The notes: a model not told the origin generated them from the sequence alone. DNA of 64,000 bases from Lysinibacillus sp. KCTC 33748 (GCF_002237755.1 NZ_MWSJ01000006.1:62001-126000); one strand, 5' to 3'; positions 41,000-50,968 are shown, numbered from the stretch's first letter. A program made the numbers and translations.

Positions 41000-42028
41000 A
41001 TGATTCAGCTTCAAAATATTACGAAGAAATACAAGACCTCGAATGGCGAATTAACAGCAGTTAAAGACGTCAACCTTTCTATCGATAAAGGTGAAATTTA
41101 TGGCATTATCGGCTATAGTGGCGCTGGTAAAAGTACAATGATTCGTTTGTTAAACGGTTTAGAAAAGCCTACATCTGGTACGGTAACGGTTAACAATCAA
41201 GAATTTTCATCCATAAAGGGGCAAAAGCTTAGAGATGCTAGACAAAAGGTCAGTATGATTTTCCAACATTTCAATTTACTTTGGTCTCGAACTGTTGCGG
41301 AAAACATTGCTTTCCCACTAGAAATCGCAGGTGTTCCAAAGGCAAAACGTGAGGCACGTGTGAAAGAATTGATCACACTAGTTGGCTTAGACGGACGTGC
41401 TAAAGCGTATCCATCACAATTATCGGGGGGACAAAAGCAACGTGTAGGCATCGCTCGTGCACTTGCTAATAATCCAGAAGTATTGTTATGTGATGAGGCA
41501 ACATCCGCACTCGATCCGGAGACAACAGATGCTATCCTAGATTTACTTGTCGATATTAATGAACGACTAGGTTTAACGATCGTGTTAATCACACATGAAA
41601 TGCATGTTATTCGTAAAATTTGCCACCGTGTAGCGGTTATGGAAGCTGGAGAAATTGTAGAACGTGGTGAAGTATTACAAGTATTCCAAGCGCCACAAGC
41701 GGACATTACAAAAAAATTCGTTTCTCAAATTACAGATACGAAGGAGACACAGGAAACTGTGGCACAAATTAAAGCAAATTACCCTAATGGACAACTTGTA
41801 AAGCTAATATTTGTAGGAGAAAAAACAGAGCAGCCTGTCATCTCACATCTTGTAAAACAGTGTGATGTAGAAGTAAGTATAGTACATGGTAATATTTCGC
41901 AAACAAAAAATGGTGCGTACGGTACACTTATTGTACAAATTGAAGGCACAGAGTCGAATGTTGCAGCTGCACTTAGCTACTTGCATACAGTCGAAGTACA
42001 AACGGAGGTGATTGCCAATGCTAACTAA
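41000..42028 (+). CDS. metN: methionine ABC transporter ATP-binding protein
   Basis: 342 residues: Walker A GYSGAGKST, Q-loop FQHFNLL, signature LSGGQKQR, Walker B VLLCDEATSALDP, H-loop THEM, then a C-terminal NIL/ACT-like regulatory domain (residues ~265-342), where methionine binds to inhibit transport in this family. ATG 41000 follows AAAAGGAG. Part of metN-metI-metQ under the SAM riboswitch. Confidence 0.95.
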   Translation: MIQLQNITKKYKTSNGELTAVKDVNLSIDKGEIYGIIGYSGAGKSTMIRLLNGLEKPTSGTVTVNNQEFSSIKGQKLRDARQKVSMIFQHFNLLWSRTVAENIAFPLEIAGVPKAKREARVKELITLVGLDGRAKAYPSQLSGGQKQRVGIARALANNPEVLLCDEATSALDPETTDAILDLLVDINERLGLTIVLITHEMHVIRKICHRVAVMEAGEIVERGEVLQVFQAPQADITKKFVSQITDTKETQETVAQIKANYPNGQLVKLIFVGEKTEQPVISHLVKQCDVEVSIVHGNISQTKNGAYGTLIVQIEGTESNVAAALSYLHTVEVQTEVIANAN

Positions 42029-42686
42029 TTTCTTTCCGAATGTCGACTGGGAAAAAATGTGGGAAGCTACGTATGAAACGTTGTATATGACAACAATCTC
42101 TACGGTGATCACATTTATACTTGGATTAGTAATTGGGATCTTATTGTTTTTATCAAGTCCAAACCAACTATGGGCCAATAAACTGGTGAACTTTTTAACA
42201 GGCTCAATCGTTAATATTTTCCGTTCGATTCCATTTATCGTTTTGATTATTTTATTAATTCCATTTACGAAATTTTTACTCGGCACAATTCGTGGCGCAG
42301 ATGCTGCTTTACCGGCACTAATTATCGGAGCTGCACCATTTTATGCGCGTATGGTATTAATTTCATTGCGTGAAATCGATAAAGGCGTTATTGAAGCGGC
42401 TCGTTCAATGGGTGCTAAAACGTCAACGATTATTTGGAAAGTTTTAATTCCAGAATCGTTCCCAGCGCTTATTTCTGGTCTTACTGTAACGGCTGTAGCA
42501 CTTGTTGGCTATACTGCGATGGCAGGTATTATCGGTGCAGGCGGTCTAGGAAACTTAGCATTCTTAGATGGTTTCCAACGTAATCGCCAAGATGTAACTT
42601 TAATGGCGACTATATTAATCTTAATAGTAGTATTTATTATTCAATGGATTGGCGACTTAATTACAGCCAAAACAGATAAACGCTAA
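42018..42686 (+). CDS. metI: methionine ABC transporter permease
   Basis: 222 residues, five or six helices, with the permease EAA loop EAARSMGAKTSTIIWKVLIPESFPALI. It overlaps metN by 11 bases, with GGAGGTGATTGCCA in the metN end. Called metP in B. subtilis. Confidence 0.93.
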   Translation: MLTNFFPNVDWEKMWEATYETLYMTTISTVITFILGLVIGILLFLSSPNQLWANKLVNFLTGSIVNIFRSIPFIVLIILLIPFTKFLLGTIRGADAALPALIIGAAPFYARMVLISLREIDKGVIEAARSMGAKTSTIIWKVLIPESFPALISGLTVTAVALVGYTAMAGIIGAGGLGNLAFLDGFQRNRQDVTLMATILILIVVFIIQWIGDLITAKTDKR

Positions 42687-42782
42687 AAAGAAAAAAGCGT
42701 ATCTCGCTACGAACATCAAAAAAGTTATTTCGGTTTTATGCCGCTAACATATTTTAAATTAGTTAAAAGGGAGTGCAATAAA

Positions 42783-43640
42783 ATGAAGAAATTTTTAACA
42801 GGATTATTTTTATCAGTATTAGTATTAGCCTTAGCTGCTTGTGGTGCTGGCAAAAAAGATGATACAAACTCAAACGCATCATCTGGTGATAAATCAGACA
42901 ATAAAGAAAATGTAACATTAACAATAGGTGCTTCTAATACGCCTCATGCGGTTATTTTGGAAAAAGCAAAGCCAGCTTTAGCTAAAGAAGGTATCGATCT
43001 TAAAATTGAAACGTATCAAGACTATGTATTACCAAACCAACATTTAGAATCAGGTGAACTTGATGCAAACTATTTCCAACACCTACCTTTCTTAGAGCTT
43101 AGCATGAAAGAAAATGGCTACGACTTTGTAAATGCTGGTGCCATTCACATTGAACCAATCGGAATTTACTCTAAAAAATATAAAACTCTTGAGGATCTAC
43201 CAAAAGGTGCAACAATTTTACTTTCTAGCTCAGTTTCAGACCACGGTCGTATGCTTTCATTGTTAGAAGCTAAGGGCTTAATTAAATTAAAAGATGGCGT
43301 TGATAAAACAGCAGCAGAAATAAAAGATATCGCAGAAAACCCTAAAAACTTCAAATTCGATGCAAATACAGCTCCAGAAATGCTTGTACAAATGTATGAA
43401 AATAATGAAGGCGATGCAGTTTTAATTAACTCGAACTTTGCAATCGATAACAATATTAATCCATTGAAAGATGCAATTTCTCTTGAAGATAAAGAATCTC
43501 CTTATGTAAATATTGTAGCTGTACGTGCTGGTGATGAAACAAAACCAGAAATTAAAAAATTGATAGAAGTATTAAAATCTAAAGAAATCCAAGACTTCAT
43601 TATTGAAGAATGGAAAGGCTCAGTTGTGTCAGTTAAATAA
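42783..43640 (+). CDS. metQ: methionine-binding lipoprotein
   Basis: 285 residues. The lipobox LALAACG (Cys about residue 20) anchors it outside. The NlpA/MetQ fold shows TIGASNTPHAVILEKAKP, YQDYVLPNQHLESGELDANYFQHLPFL and the late QDFIIEEWKGSVV. ATG 42783 follows AAAAGGGAG. It delivers D/L-methionine to MetNI. Confidence 0.95.
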   Translation: MKKFLTGLFLSVLVLALAACGAGKKDDTNSNASSGDKSDNKENVTLTIGASNTPHAVILEKAKPALAKEGIDLKIETYQDYVLPNQHLESGELDANYFQHLPFLELSMKENGYDFVNAGAIHIEPIGIYSKKYKTLEDLPKGATILLSSSVSDHGRMLSLLEAKGLIKLKDGVDKTAAEIKDIAENPKNFKFDANTAPEMLVQMYENNEGDAVLINSNFAIDNNINPLKDAISLEDKESPYVNIVAVRAGDETKPEIKKLIEVLKSKEIQDFIIEEWKGSVVSVK

Positions 43641-43650
43641 TTTATTTAAA

Positions 43651-43685
43651 GGGGTGTGTAAGTATAAAACTTACATACCCTTTTT
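43651..43685 (+). terminator. terminator of the met operon
   Basis: GGGTGTGTAAGT and ACTTACATACCC pair (one G-U), followed by TTTTT. Confidence 0.85.
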
Positions 43686-43793
43686 CTTGTTATCGAAAGA
43701 ATTGAATAATAAACAAAGGCTGATTTTTACTCCGATTTGGCGCTGACAGGATGAGTCGACAAGCTGGAATAAAATAGTGTTTTTTGTAGTTTG

Positions 43794-43832
43794 AAAGGGT
43801 ATGTAATTTAAAAGATTACATACCCTTTCTTC
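43794..43832. terminator. second, nearly identical hairpin
   Basis: AAAGGGTATGTAAT and ATTACATACCCTTT pair perfectly 110 bases after the met terminator, with a stem almost identical to it, as if duplicated. The interval (43,690-43,790) includes GC-rich bases reminiscent of family B and no gene. Confidence 0.6.
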
Positions 43833-44073
43833 TTATTATAAAAAGGCTGTCTTTTATCAGAAAAATATAACTTTTTGTCAGGAGAGGTATTATTCTGTAG
43901 TTTATAACAAAAATATAATAATATTTTAAAAGTGATCGATTTACCAAAAATTTTGTATAGAAATTGTTTAGTCATATTTATTACTATAGTTGTTGTGTTT
44001 ATAAATCAAAAGAATGATAGAAAAATAACGAAGAAGAATAAAATGCTTCTTCCATCAACTGGAGTGAACACAA

Positions 44074-44958
44074 ATGAATAAATTAATCGTTGCGGAAGAT
44101 ATCATGCAGGAGCATGAGGTGAAGGGTTATTTTGAAATTTTGCGTGAGAGTGTTATTCGTTCGCGTCTAACAATGACTGCAGTCTTTTTTAAAGTAGCGA
44201 ATTCCTCACAAGGAACTGATATAGAACGTAATCAAGTGAATCATCAAATTTCAGCTTTTTTAAAATCTAAAATACGAAAAACAGATTTACTTTTCCAACT
44301 AGCAGATGGCATGCATTGGGGGATATTTTTTCTGCAAAGTAGTGAAGTAGAGGTAAAAGCATTTTTAAAACGGATTTTCGCAATTCTAACGCAAGAAAGG
44401 GAATTTCAACAAATAGCGTTAAAAGCTTCCGTTACTGAAATAAGAAATAATAATGTTGATTTTGAAACATTGTTAGAGAAAAATAAGCACAAACTAGCAG
44501 ATGAAGAACAGCCGACTTGGTCAGTAGAACAGGTTACAGATTATCGTGTACAACCGACGGAGCAAGTAAAGGTTAGCATTATTGAACAAAATGAAATCTT
44601 TAGAAAAGTGCTAGAAACGACACTCGAAAATTTAGACATTCCTCATTATACTTTTGACGTGTCGACCTATGAAGATGGCTATGATTTTTTACAGTCCGAT
44701 AACTATAAATCTGGCCATATGCATTTAGTTTTGATGAACGATATTTTACCACGTAAAAATGGCTTAGAAATTTTGCACGTTTTGCGAGAAATGCCGAATG
44801 AGAAAAAGTTCATCATTTATATGATGTCAGAACGAAACTCAGAGGGTGCAACACTGAATGCTTATGAAGGTGGCGTCGATGAATATATCGTAAAACCATT
44901 TAATTTACGTTTGTTAGAAGCAAAAATTAAGAAGACTTTTGCGAGGTTTTGGCTATGA
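44074..44958 (+). CDS. regulatory protein: degenerate GGDEF plus pseudo-receiver
   Basis: 294 residues. Residues ~25-135 follow the GGDEF fold pattern, but the active-site loop is ADGMHWG (IRKTDLLFQLADGMHWGIFFL), so it cannot make c-di-GMP. Residues 165-290 are a response-regulator receiver: LVLMNDILPRKNG aligns to the phosphorylation loop with Asn222 in place of the Asp (Asp223 next to it), while YIVKPF keeps the conserved lysine (K274). No output domain follows. It opens a four-gene operon with overlapping ATGA junctions that ends in a polysaccharide synthase and hydrolase, so it probably controls synthesis by protein contact. Confidence 0.7.
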   Translation: MNKLIVAEDIMQEHEVKGYFEILRESVIRSRLTMTAVFFKVANSSQGTDIERNQVNHQISAFLKSKIRKTDLLFQLADGMHWGIFFLQSSEVEVKAFLKRIFAILTQEREFQQIALKASVTEIRNNNVDFETLLEKNKHKLADEEQPTWSVEQVTDYRVQPTEQVKVSIIEQNEIFRKVLETTLENLDIPHYTFDVSTYEDGYDFLQSDNYKSGHMHLVLMNDILPRKNGLEILHVLREMPNEKKFIIYMMSERNSEGATLNAYEGGVDEYIVKPFNLRLLEAKIKKTFARFWL

Positions 44959-46001
44959 TCAAGCTGTCGATTCCTTTTCTTTTAACGGTCAGCGGTATTT
45001 TATTAACAGTTCTATTTTTATTTACGATCTATATACTTGTTCAGCGCAAGCGGGAGATTCGTTTTGCAGAAGTGCGTGATACTTTTTTACAAAACTCTTC
45101 ACAGCAATGGTACAACTATTTAATCAATGATGAAATTTTCTCTATAGTGCTTGTACCCCGAGAGAGAGCTCAAGTAGCAGCTATAGAAATAATCTTTTCA
45201 TCTTATTTGAAAAATATAAGCAATGAGAAAGTTGAACACAAAATAAAAGAGTTTTCTAATCTCTATTTAAAAAAGTATTATGAAAAGGATTTGACCAGTA
45301 AACGATGGAGCATTAGGATGAATGCTTTATATCATATTGCTGATTTACAGATAGAGGATTTATTAGAGACATGTCTTCAATTCGGAAAAACCAAAATTTC
45401 GGAGGAGGAATATTTTCAACTGTTAAAAATATACTCTCTCTTCCAACCAGAATTGTTTATCGAAAAAATTAAAGAATCGAACATTCATTATTCTGAAAGC
45501 GAATATAGAAGAGTATTTGTCTTGTTAGAGGATGACGTATTTATTCGATTATTTGAAGACTTTAATAGCTGGACAACAAATATCCAATTTGCTGCAATTG
45601 ATACTGCAGCTGTAAAAAGAAATATACAATACATTGATCGGTTAAAACAGCTATTAACGCATGAGGTTCCAGAAATACAAATAAGAGCATTAAAAGGTCT
45701 TTATGAAATTGGTGTAATTGATGAAATCGATCCTTATGTTCCATTTGTGACATCAGATATGTGGGAAATAAGATTAATGGTTGCGAAAATCTTTAAGCAT
45801 GTACCTCTAAACTATACCTATGCTTATTTAGAACAACTTCTTCAAGATGAAAATTGGTGGGTTCGCTCACAGGCTGCTAAAACAATTGCTGAAAATAGAG
45901 ATGGAATTGCGAAATTACAGCAATTTATGGAATCCTCAAATGACCCATATGCAATTGACATGGCTCGTGAAACAATCGTCAGAAAGCGAGGGAACAAATG
46001 A
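44955..46001 (+). CDS. membrane-anchored HEAT-repeat protein
   Basis: 348 residues: one N-terminal helix (FLLTVSGILLTVLFLFTIYILV), a basic segment, then alpha-helical repeats of HEAT type towards the C-terminus (VPEIQIRALKGLYEIG, MWEIRLMVAKIFKHV, NWWVRSQAAKTIAENRDG). Starts inside the previous stop (ATGA). HEAT arrays are protein-binding scaffolds; here a likely partner is the GT2 synthase encoded next. Confidence 0.7.
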   Translation: MIKLSIPFLLTVSGILLTVLFLFTIYILVQRKREIRFAEVRDTFLQNSSQQWYNYLINDEIFSIVLVPRERAQVAAIEIIFSSYLKNISNEKVEHKIKEFSNLYLKKYYEKDLTSKRWSIRMNALYHIADLQIEDLLETCLQFGKTKISEEEYFQLLKIYSLFQPELFIEKIKESNIHYSESEYRRVFVLLEDDVFIRLFEDFNSWTTNIQFAAIDTAAVKRNIQYIDRLKQLLTHEVPEIQIRALKGLYEIGVIDEIDPYVPFVTSDMWEIRLMVAKIFKHVPLNYTYAYLEQLLQDENWWVRSQAAKTIAENRDGIAKLQQFMESSNDPYAIDMARETIVRKRGNK

Positions 46002-47422
46002 AAGTATTTTTAGATTTTTGTATGTGGTTCTTTGGTGGATTTATTCTATTTTATATGTTGTTCGTTATTGTTTCGTATTGCGCCATGTTTGTTATAGCCA
46101 TGTTAGTTATGCGAAAACGCTATAAATTAGACCCCTCAGAGTATGATGATGCGCATACAGATGCCTTTTACTCAAAACCAGTATCCTTATTAGTTCCTGC
46201 TTACAATGAAGAGATTGGCGTTGTAGACACAGTCTATTCATTGTTGAATTTACGATATCCACAAACGGAAATTATCATTATTAATGACGGGTCTACTGAC
46301 TCTACACTACAAACCGTAATCGAGCATTTCCGAATGAAGCCCGTTGATAAAATTGTTCGTACACATATCCCTACAAAACAAGTTAAACAAATTTATGAAT
46401 CTGAAATCTATAAAAATTGTATTTTAGTAGATAAAGAAAATGGTGGTAAGGCAGATGCATTAAATGTTGGTATTAATGTATCTCAATATCCATATTTCTG
46501 CTCTATTGATGGTGATTCAATCTTAGATGAAAAATCATTGCTTCGTGTGATGAAACCGATTGTTTTATCTGATGGTGAAGTGATTGCGGCAGGAGGAAAT
46601 ATCCGAATTGCCAATGGCGCAAAAATGCAGCTTGGTTCCGTTACTGAAACACACTTATCAAATAATTACTTAGTGATCATGCAAATAATAGAATATGCGA
46701 GAGCCTTTTTAATGGGGCGAATAGCTTTAAGTAAATACAATCTTGTGCTTATTATTTCGGGAGCATTTAGTGTGTTTTCGAAGGAATGGGCTGTGGAAGC
46801 GGGCGGTTATTCAACGAATATTATTGGAGAAGACATGGAGCTCGTCGTGAATATTCACCGTTTGATTAGAAAGAAAAAAGAAAAGAAACGTATAGAATTT
46901 GTTCCAGATCCTGTATGCTGGACTGAAGCACCTCAGTCATTAGGGGTTTTGCGAAACCAGCGTAGACGTTGGCATCAAGGATTATTTGAAAGCCTATGGA
47001 AGCATAAGACGATGACGTTGAATCCTAAATATGGCTTAATAGGCATGCTTTCATTTCCATACTTTTGGCTAGTAGAATGCCTAGGACCACTAGTTGAGCT
47101 AGGTGGTTATATTTATATCGTAGTGGCATTTTTCTTAGGGGAAATCTATTATGAAGTAGCCATAATCCTGTTACTTCTTTTCGTTATTTATGGGGTGATT
47201 TTTTCAATAGCTTCTATATTATTCGAAGCATGGATTTTGAATACTTATCCGAAACCGAGAGAGCTACTACGCATGATACTTTTAGCATTTACTGAAATTT
47301 TCTGGTATCGACCACTCACTCTTTTTTGGCGCTGTGAGGGATTGCTCCGGTTTGTGCTAAGAAGAAGCGATTGGGGTAATATGAAGCGTGTCGGCATCGG
47401 TGAAAAGGAGAAAAGTGTATGA
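45998..47422 (+). CDS. membrane GT2 polysaccharide synthase
   Basis: 474 residues: one N-terminal helix pair, a GT2 catalytic domain (VSLLVPAYNEEIGVV, IIIINDGSTDST, GGKADALNVGI, YFCSIDGDSILD, IIGEDMELV, QRRRWHQGLF), then three or four C-terminal helices. D-x-D, the E-D base and the Q-x-x-R-W motif are those of processive beta-glycan synthases (PgaC, hyaluronan and cellulose synthase group). It overlaps the HEAT gene by four bases. The sugar is not known. Confidence 0.85.
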   Translation: MKVFLDFCMWFFGGFILFYMLFVIVSYCAMFVIAMLVMRKRYKLDPSEYDDAHTDAFYSKPVSLLVPAYNEEIGVVDTVYSLLNLRYPQTEIIIINDGSTDSTLQTVIEHFRMKPVDKIVRTHIPTKQVKQIYESEIYKNCILVDKENGGKADALNVGINVSQYPYFCSIDGDSILDEKSLLRVMKPIVLSDGEVIAAGGNIRIANGAKMQLGSVTETHLSNNYLVIMQIIEYARAFLMGRIALSKYNLVLIISGAFSVFSKEWAVEAGGYSTNIIGEDMELVVNIHRLIRKKKEKKRIEFVPDPVCWTEAPQSLGVLRNQRRRWHQGLFESLWKHKTMTLNPKYGLIGMLSFPYFWLVECLGPLVELGGYIYIVVAFFLGEIYYEVAIILLLLFVIYGVIFSIASILFEAWILNTYPKPRELLRMILLAFTEIFWYRPLTLFWRCEGLLRFVLRRSDWGNMKRVGIGEKEKSV

Positions 47423-50400
47423 AGCGTATATATATAGGAATTATAGTCGTTCTAATTCTCATTATAACACCTATAGCATGGTGGTATTTCAGCGATGAAA
47501 AACCACTCAATGTTGCGATTCTAGATAAAACGGTTCCGAATGAAACTTATCGAGAGCATTTAGGTGTGAACTGGTTTTTAAACCATTATAAATACACAAT
47601 CGATGAGCATCCGTATGATATACAAAAAAATTACTATGGTACGCTTCCGAATGATAAAACGAAGAAAGTGTCGGAAAAAAAGTTTCCGACTGACTATAGT
47701 AATTATGATGTTATTTATTTGGCTGATACGTACGGGGTTTATAAGGATGATTTAGATGAAAAAAAGCGCTTAGGTAAACGTTCAGAAAAAATTGTAGGCG
47801 GCTTGGAAATGGATGAATGGCAGTCTATAGTAGATCGTTTAGCAAGCGACAAGAAAAGTATGTTGATTGCTGAATACAATACATTTGCGTCACCAACGTC
47901 AGTGGAAGTTAGAAAAGAGTTACAGGATTATTTAGGAATTTCATGGTCTGGATGGATTGGGCGATATTTTGATGAGCTTGATTATCATAAAAATACAGAA
48001 ATTCCACAATGGGTTATAGATGAACATGGTGATAATTGGCCATACAAAGGCGGAGGCTTTCTTCTATTTAATGAAATTACAGAAAAGCTCATTGTGCTAG
48101 AGTTGGACAAGCATGTTAACACAGAAGGTATTCAAGTGCAATTTACTGAAGAAGGGAAAAAGTTCTTCAACACCTCTGCTCATGCAGAATATGGCTATTG
48201 GTTTGATATTATCACACCTAAATATGCAGAGGATGCTCTCGCTAATTATGAATGGGACTTAACAAAAGAAGGGGAAAAACTATTAGAGGACAACGATATT
48301 CCACAGCAATTTGCGGCAATCGTTTCACAGGATAAACGCTACACGACAAGCTATTATTTTGCAGGAGACTTTAACGATATGTCCCAGGTACCAACCCTTT
48401 ACAAAATAAAAGGATTACCGACCATTTATAAATATGCTGAGAAATATGCAGATAGTTCATTTTATTGGTCAATCTATATACCGGTCATGCATAAAATTTT
48501 TGAAACGTTTGAACAAAAAGAAGTTCAAGAAAACGTTAATCATGACAAATTAAATTACAACGCACGTATTAAGGGCGAGTCATTTGAAATTTTACGAGAT
48601 GGAAAATGGGAGCCGATAGTCTTTAAGGGCGTTAATATCGGTATGGGTAAACCAGGAGCATTCCCTGGTGAGGCTGCTATTACAGAAGAAGAGTACTATC
48701 GATGGTTCCGTCAAATTGCTGAGATGAATGCCAATACGATTCGTGTATATACATTACACCCGCCAGGTTTTTATCGGGCACTTGCAAAATACAATGAAGA
48801 ACATCCAGATAAACCACTGTATGTATTGCATGGTGTATGGATTAACGAAGAAGGCTTGGTTGATTCATTAGATGCCTATGATGAAGCTACTCTAAAGGAT
48901 TTTCAACTTGAAATGAAACGAATGGTAGACGTTATCCACGGTAATACTTATGTGAAGCCAGTAACAGGGCATGCCTCAGGATTATATGATGTGGACGTTT
49001 CAAAATATGTAATAGGCTGGGTGCTAGGAATCGAATGGTATCCACATATGGTTGTTGGTACGAATGAAAAACACGCTAATATAGGCGAATATAATGGAAA
49101 GTACTTTGAAACGAAAAGTGCTTCACCATTTGAGCATTGGTTAGCAGAGCAAATGGATCTAATTACTGTTTACGAGAAGGATAAATATAATTGGATCCGT
49201 CCAATGAGTTTCACAAACTGGGTAACAACCGACTTATTAGACCATCCATCTGAGCCTTCTGAGGATGAGGATTTGGTAGGCGTAAATCCAAATGTCATCT
49301 ATACGAAAGGTGAGATGCAGGCACCAGGTCAATTTGCTTCCTATCATGTTTATCCTTATTACCCTGACTTCTTTAACTACGATCAAAAATATTTAAATTA
49401 TAAAGATTTCCGGGGCAATAAAAATAGTTATGCAGGATATTTAAAAGAACTACATGAGGCGCATAATATGCCTGTTCTTGTTGCGGAATTTGGAATACCT
49501 GCAGCTCGTGGTATGACACATGAAAATGTTTATGGCTGGAATCAGGGCCATATGTCCGAACAGCAGCAAGGTGAAACGTTACAACATTTATATGAAGATA
49601 TTATGCATGAAGGCTTGCTCGGAGGTCTTGTCTTTACTTGGCAGGACGAGTGGTTTAAGCGGACGTGGAATACGATGGATTATGATGATCCAAACCGTCG
49701 ACCGTTTTGGTCTAATGCACAAACAAATGAACAACAATTTGGCGTACTAAGCTTTGATCGATCTAAAGTAAAAGTAGACGGCGATACAAAGGAATGGAAA
49801 GGTACACAAATGTACAATACCTCACCTTCTGACTCAACAGATTTTGCTGTCGATTATGATGAAAGATATTTGTATCTCAAATTAAAAAGTGATGTTTTAG
49901 AACAAGCCTCACCTCGTATTTTACTTGATGTAGTACCAAATCAAGGGAATACTTCAGCTACATCCATAAAAGATATGACGTTTTCAAATGGCGTAGATTT
50001 TATTGTGGAATTAAATAAAAGTGGAGACTCTCGAGTTGTCATAGATGAATACTATGATTTCTATGATTATTTTTACGGTCATAATATAAATCTGATTCCA
50101 CCTCGTATGGCAGTTCCTACAAAAAATAGTGGTAAGTTTACTCCGATTTATTATGTGTTAAATAAACAACTGTACTTACCAGAGGAAGATAGAACTACCG
50201 ACTTTAGTTATTATGAAACAGGGAAGCTGCTTCAAGGGAATGCCAATCCAAAAGCAAAAGATTATAATTCGTTAGTAGACTATACGTGGACGGATGATCA
50301 TGTGATTGAGCTACGAATTCCTTGGCTACTAATCCAAACTAGAGATCCAAGCCAGCGTGAGTTTATGGGAGATTTATATAAAGATGGAGAGACAGCTTCG

Positions 50401-50595
50401 ATGAAAGTCGATAATATTTATATTGGTGCGGTCTTTGTAGATAAAGAGGGCAAAGTTGTAAAATCTTTACCTGAGAAAAATGGCCAAGTCTTACCGAAAC
50501 TCTCACCTTATACTTGGGAGCCATGGCAAACACCTAAGTATGAAGAGCGTTTAAAACAATCATATTATATTTTACAAAAATTATTTAAAGATTAA
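47419..50595 (+). CDS. large membrane-anchored glycoside hydrolase with C-terminal carbohydrate-binding domain
   Basis: 1058 residues. A signal anchor (IYIGIIVVLILIITPIAWWYF) is followed by a roughly 350-residue N-terminal domain. A TIM-barrel like clan A glycosidases runs from about residue 395 (FEILRDGKWEPIVFKGVNIG, then NTIRVYTLHPPGFY) with probable acid/base at GIEWYP (near 537) and nucleophile at VLVAEFGIP (near 687). From about residue 780 there is a CBM9/DOMON-like domain (VDGDTKEWKGT ... FAVDYDERYLYLKL). It overlaps the synthase gene and probably trims or releases the polymer outside the cell. No family is assigned with certainty. Confidence 0.7.
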   Translation: MKRIYIGIIVVLILIITPIAWWYFSDEKPLNVAILDKTVPNETYREHLGVNWFLNHYKYTIDEHPYDIQKNYYGTLPNDKTKKVSEKKFPTDYSNYDVIYLADTYGVYKDDLDEKKRLGKRSEKIVGGLEMDEWQSIVDRLASDKKSMLIAEYNTFASPTSVEVRKELQDYLGISWSGWIGRYFDELDYHKNTEIPQWVIDEHGDNWPYKGGGFLLFNEITEKLIVLELDKHVNTEGIQVQFTEEGKKFFNTSAHAEYGYWFDIITPKYAEDALANYEWDLTKEGEKLLEDNDIPQQFAAIVSQDKRYTTSYYFAGDFNDMSQVPTLYKIKGLPTIYKYAEKYADSSFYWSIYIPVMHKIFETFEQKEVQENVNHDKLNYNARIKGESFEILRDGKWEPIVFKGVNIGMGKPGAFPGEAAITEEEYYRWFRQIAEMNANTIRVYTLHPPGFYRALAKYNEEHPDKPLYVLHGVWINEEGLVDSLDAYDEATLKDFQLEMKRMVDVIHGNTYVKPVTGHASGLYDVDVSKYVIGWVLGIEWYPHMVVGTNEKHANIGEYNGKYFETKSASPFEHWLAEQMDLITVYEKDKYNWIRPMSFTNWVTTDLLDHPSEPSEDEDLVGVNPNVIYTKGEMQAPGQFASYHVYPYYPDFFNYDQKYLNYKDFRGNKNSYAGYLKELHEAHNMPVLVAEFGIPAARGMTHENVYGWNQGHMSEQQQGETLQHLYEDIMHEGLLGGLVFTWQDEWFKRTWNTMDYDDPNRRPFWSNAQTNEQQFGVLSFDRSKVKVDGDTKEWKGTQMYNTSPSDSTDFAVDYDERYLYLKLKSDVLEQASPRILLDVVPNQGNTSATSIKDMTFSNGVDFIVELNKSGDSRVVIDEYYDFYDYFYGHNINLIPPRMAVPTKNSGKFTPIYYVLNKQLYLPEEDRTTDFSYYETGKLLQGNANPKAKDYNSLVDYTWTDDHVIELRIPWLLIQTRDPSQREFMGDLYKDGETASMKVDNIYIGAVFVDKEGKVVKSLPEKNGQVLPKLSPYTWEPWQTPKYEERLKQSYYILQKLFKD

Positions 50596-50724
50596 TCAAT
50601 TATGCCTCGGCATAATTGCGTCCGGAATCAGCTTTGTGCTTGCACAAAGAACTCCTTTACGATTCCGAGACATCCGCCGGAGGCTTTAACTTCTTTCAGC
50701 TGATGTTTGGACACCCGCTGAAAA
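50595..50724 (-). repeat. family A dispersed repeat, copy A4, without structured units
   Basis: Reverse orientation. It has the outer scaffold only: TTTCAGCGGGTGTCCAAACATCAGCTGAAA, AAAGCCTCCGGCGGATGTC, CGGAATCG, TTTGTGC/GCACAAA, GATTCCGG and the palindrome CAATTATGCC/GGCATAATTG. It starts at the stop codon of the hydrolase and ends before the operon's terminator. Confidence 0.8.
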
Positions 50725-50794
50725 GGGCTTAAAGCCACATTCATCTCATCATCTTTAGAGGTGGGAGATCTTTGCTGAAAGAAGTTACAAAGAG

Positions 50795-50834
50795 CTTAGG
50801 ATAGGTGATTATTTACCTATTCTAAGTTTTTTTA
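50795..50834 (+). terminator. terminator of the 44-50 kb operon
   Basis: CTTAGGATAGGT and ACCTATTCTAAG pair with one mismatch, followed by eight T. Confidence 0.8.
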
Positions 50835-50968
50835 TTGTCCGATAGAAAATAAAGAAAAGTTTTGCAATTCCGCCTATTCTCCGAACTGTATATTCTCACG
50901 ATTGTTTATGTTAAATTACTACTAATACATTCGAGAAAGACAGTTGTTTTTTTAAGGAGGACATTATA

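Noticed and set aside
43840-44073. c-di-GMP riboswitch before the 44 kb operon
   Set aside because: I looked for the GEMM core motifs and did not find them; the stretch is plain A+T-rich DNA.
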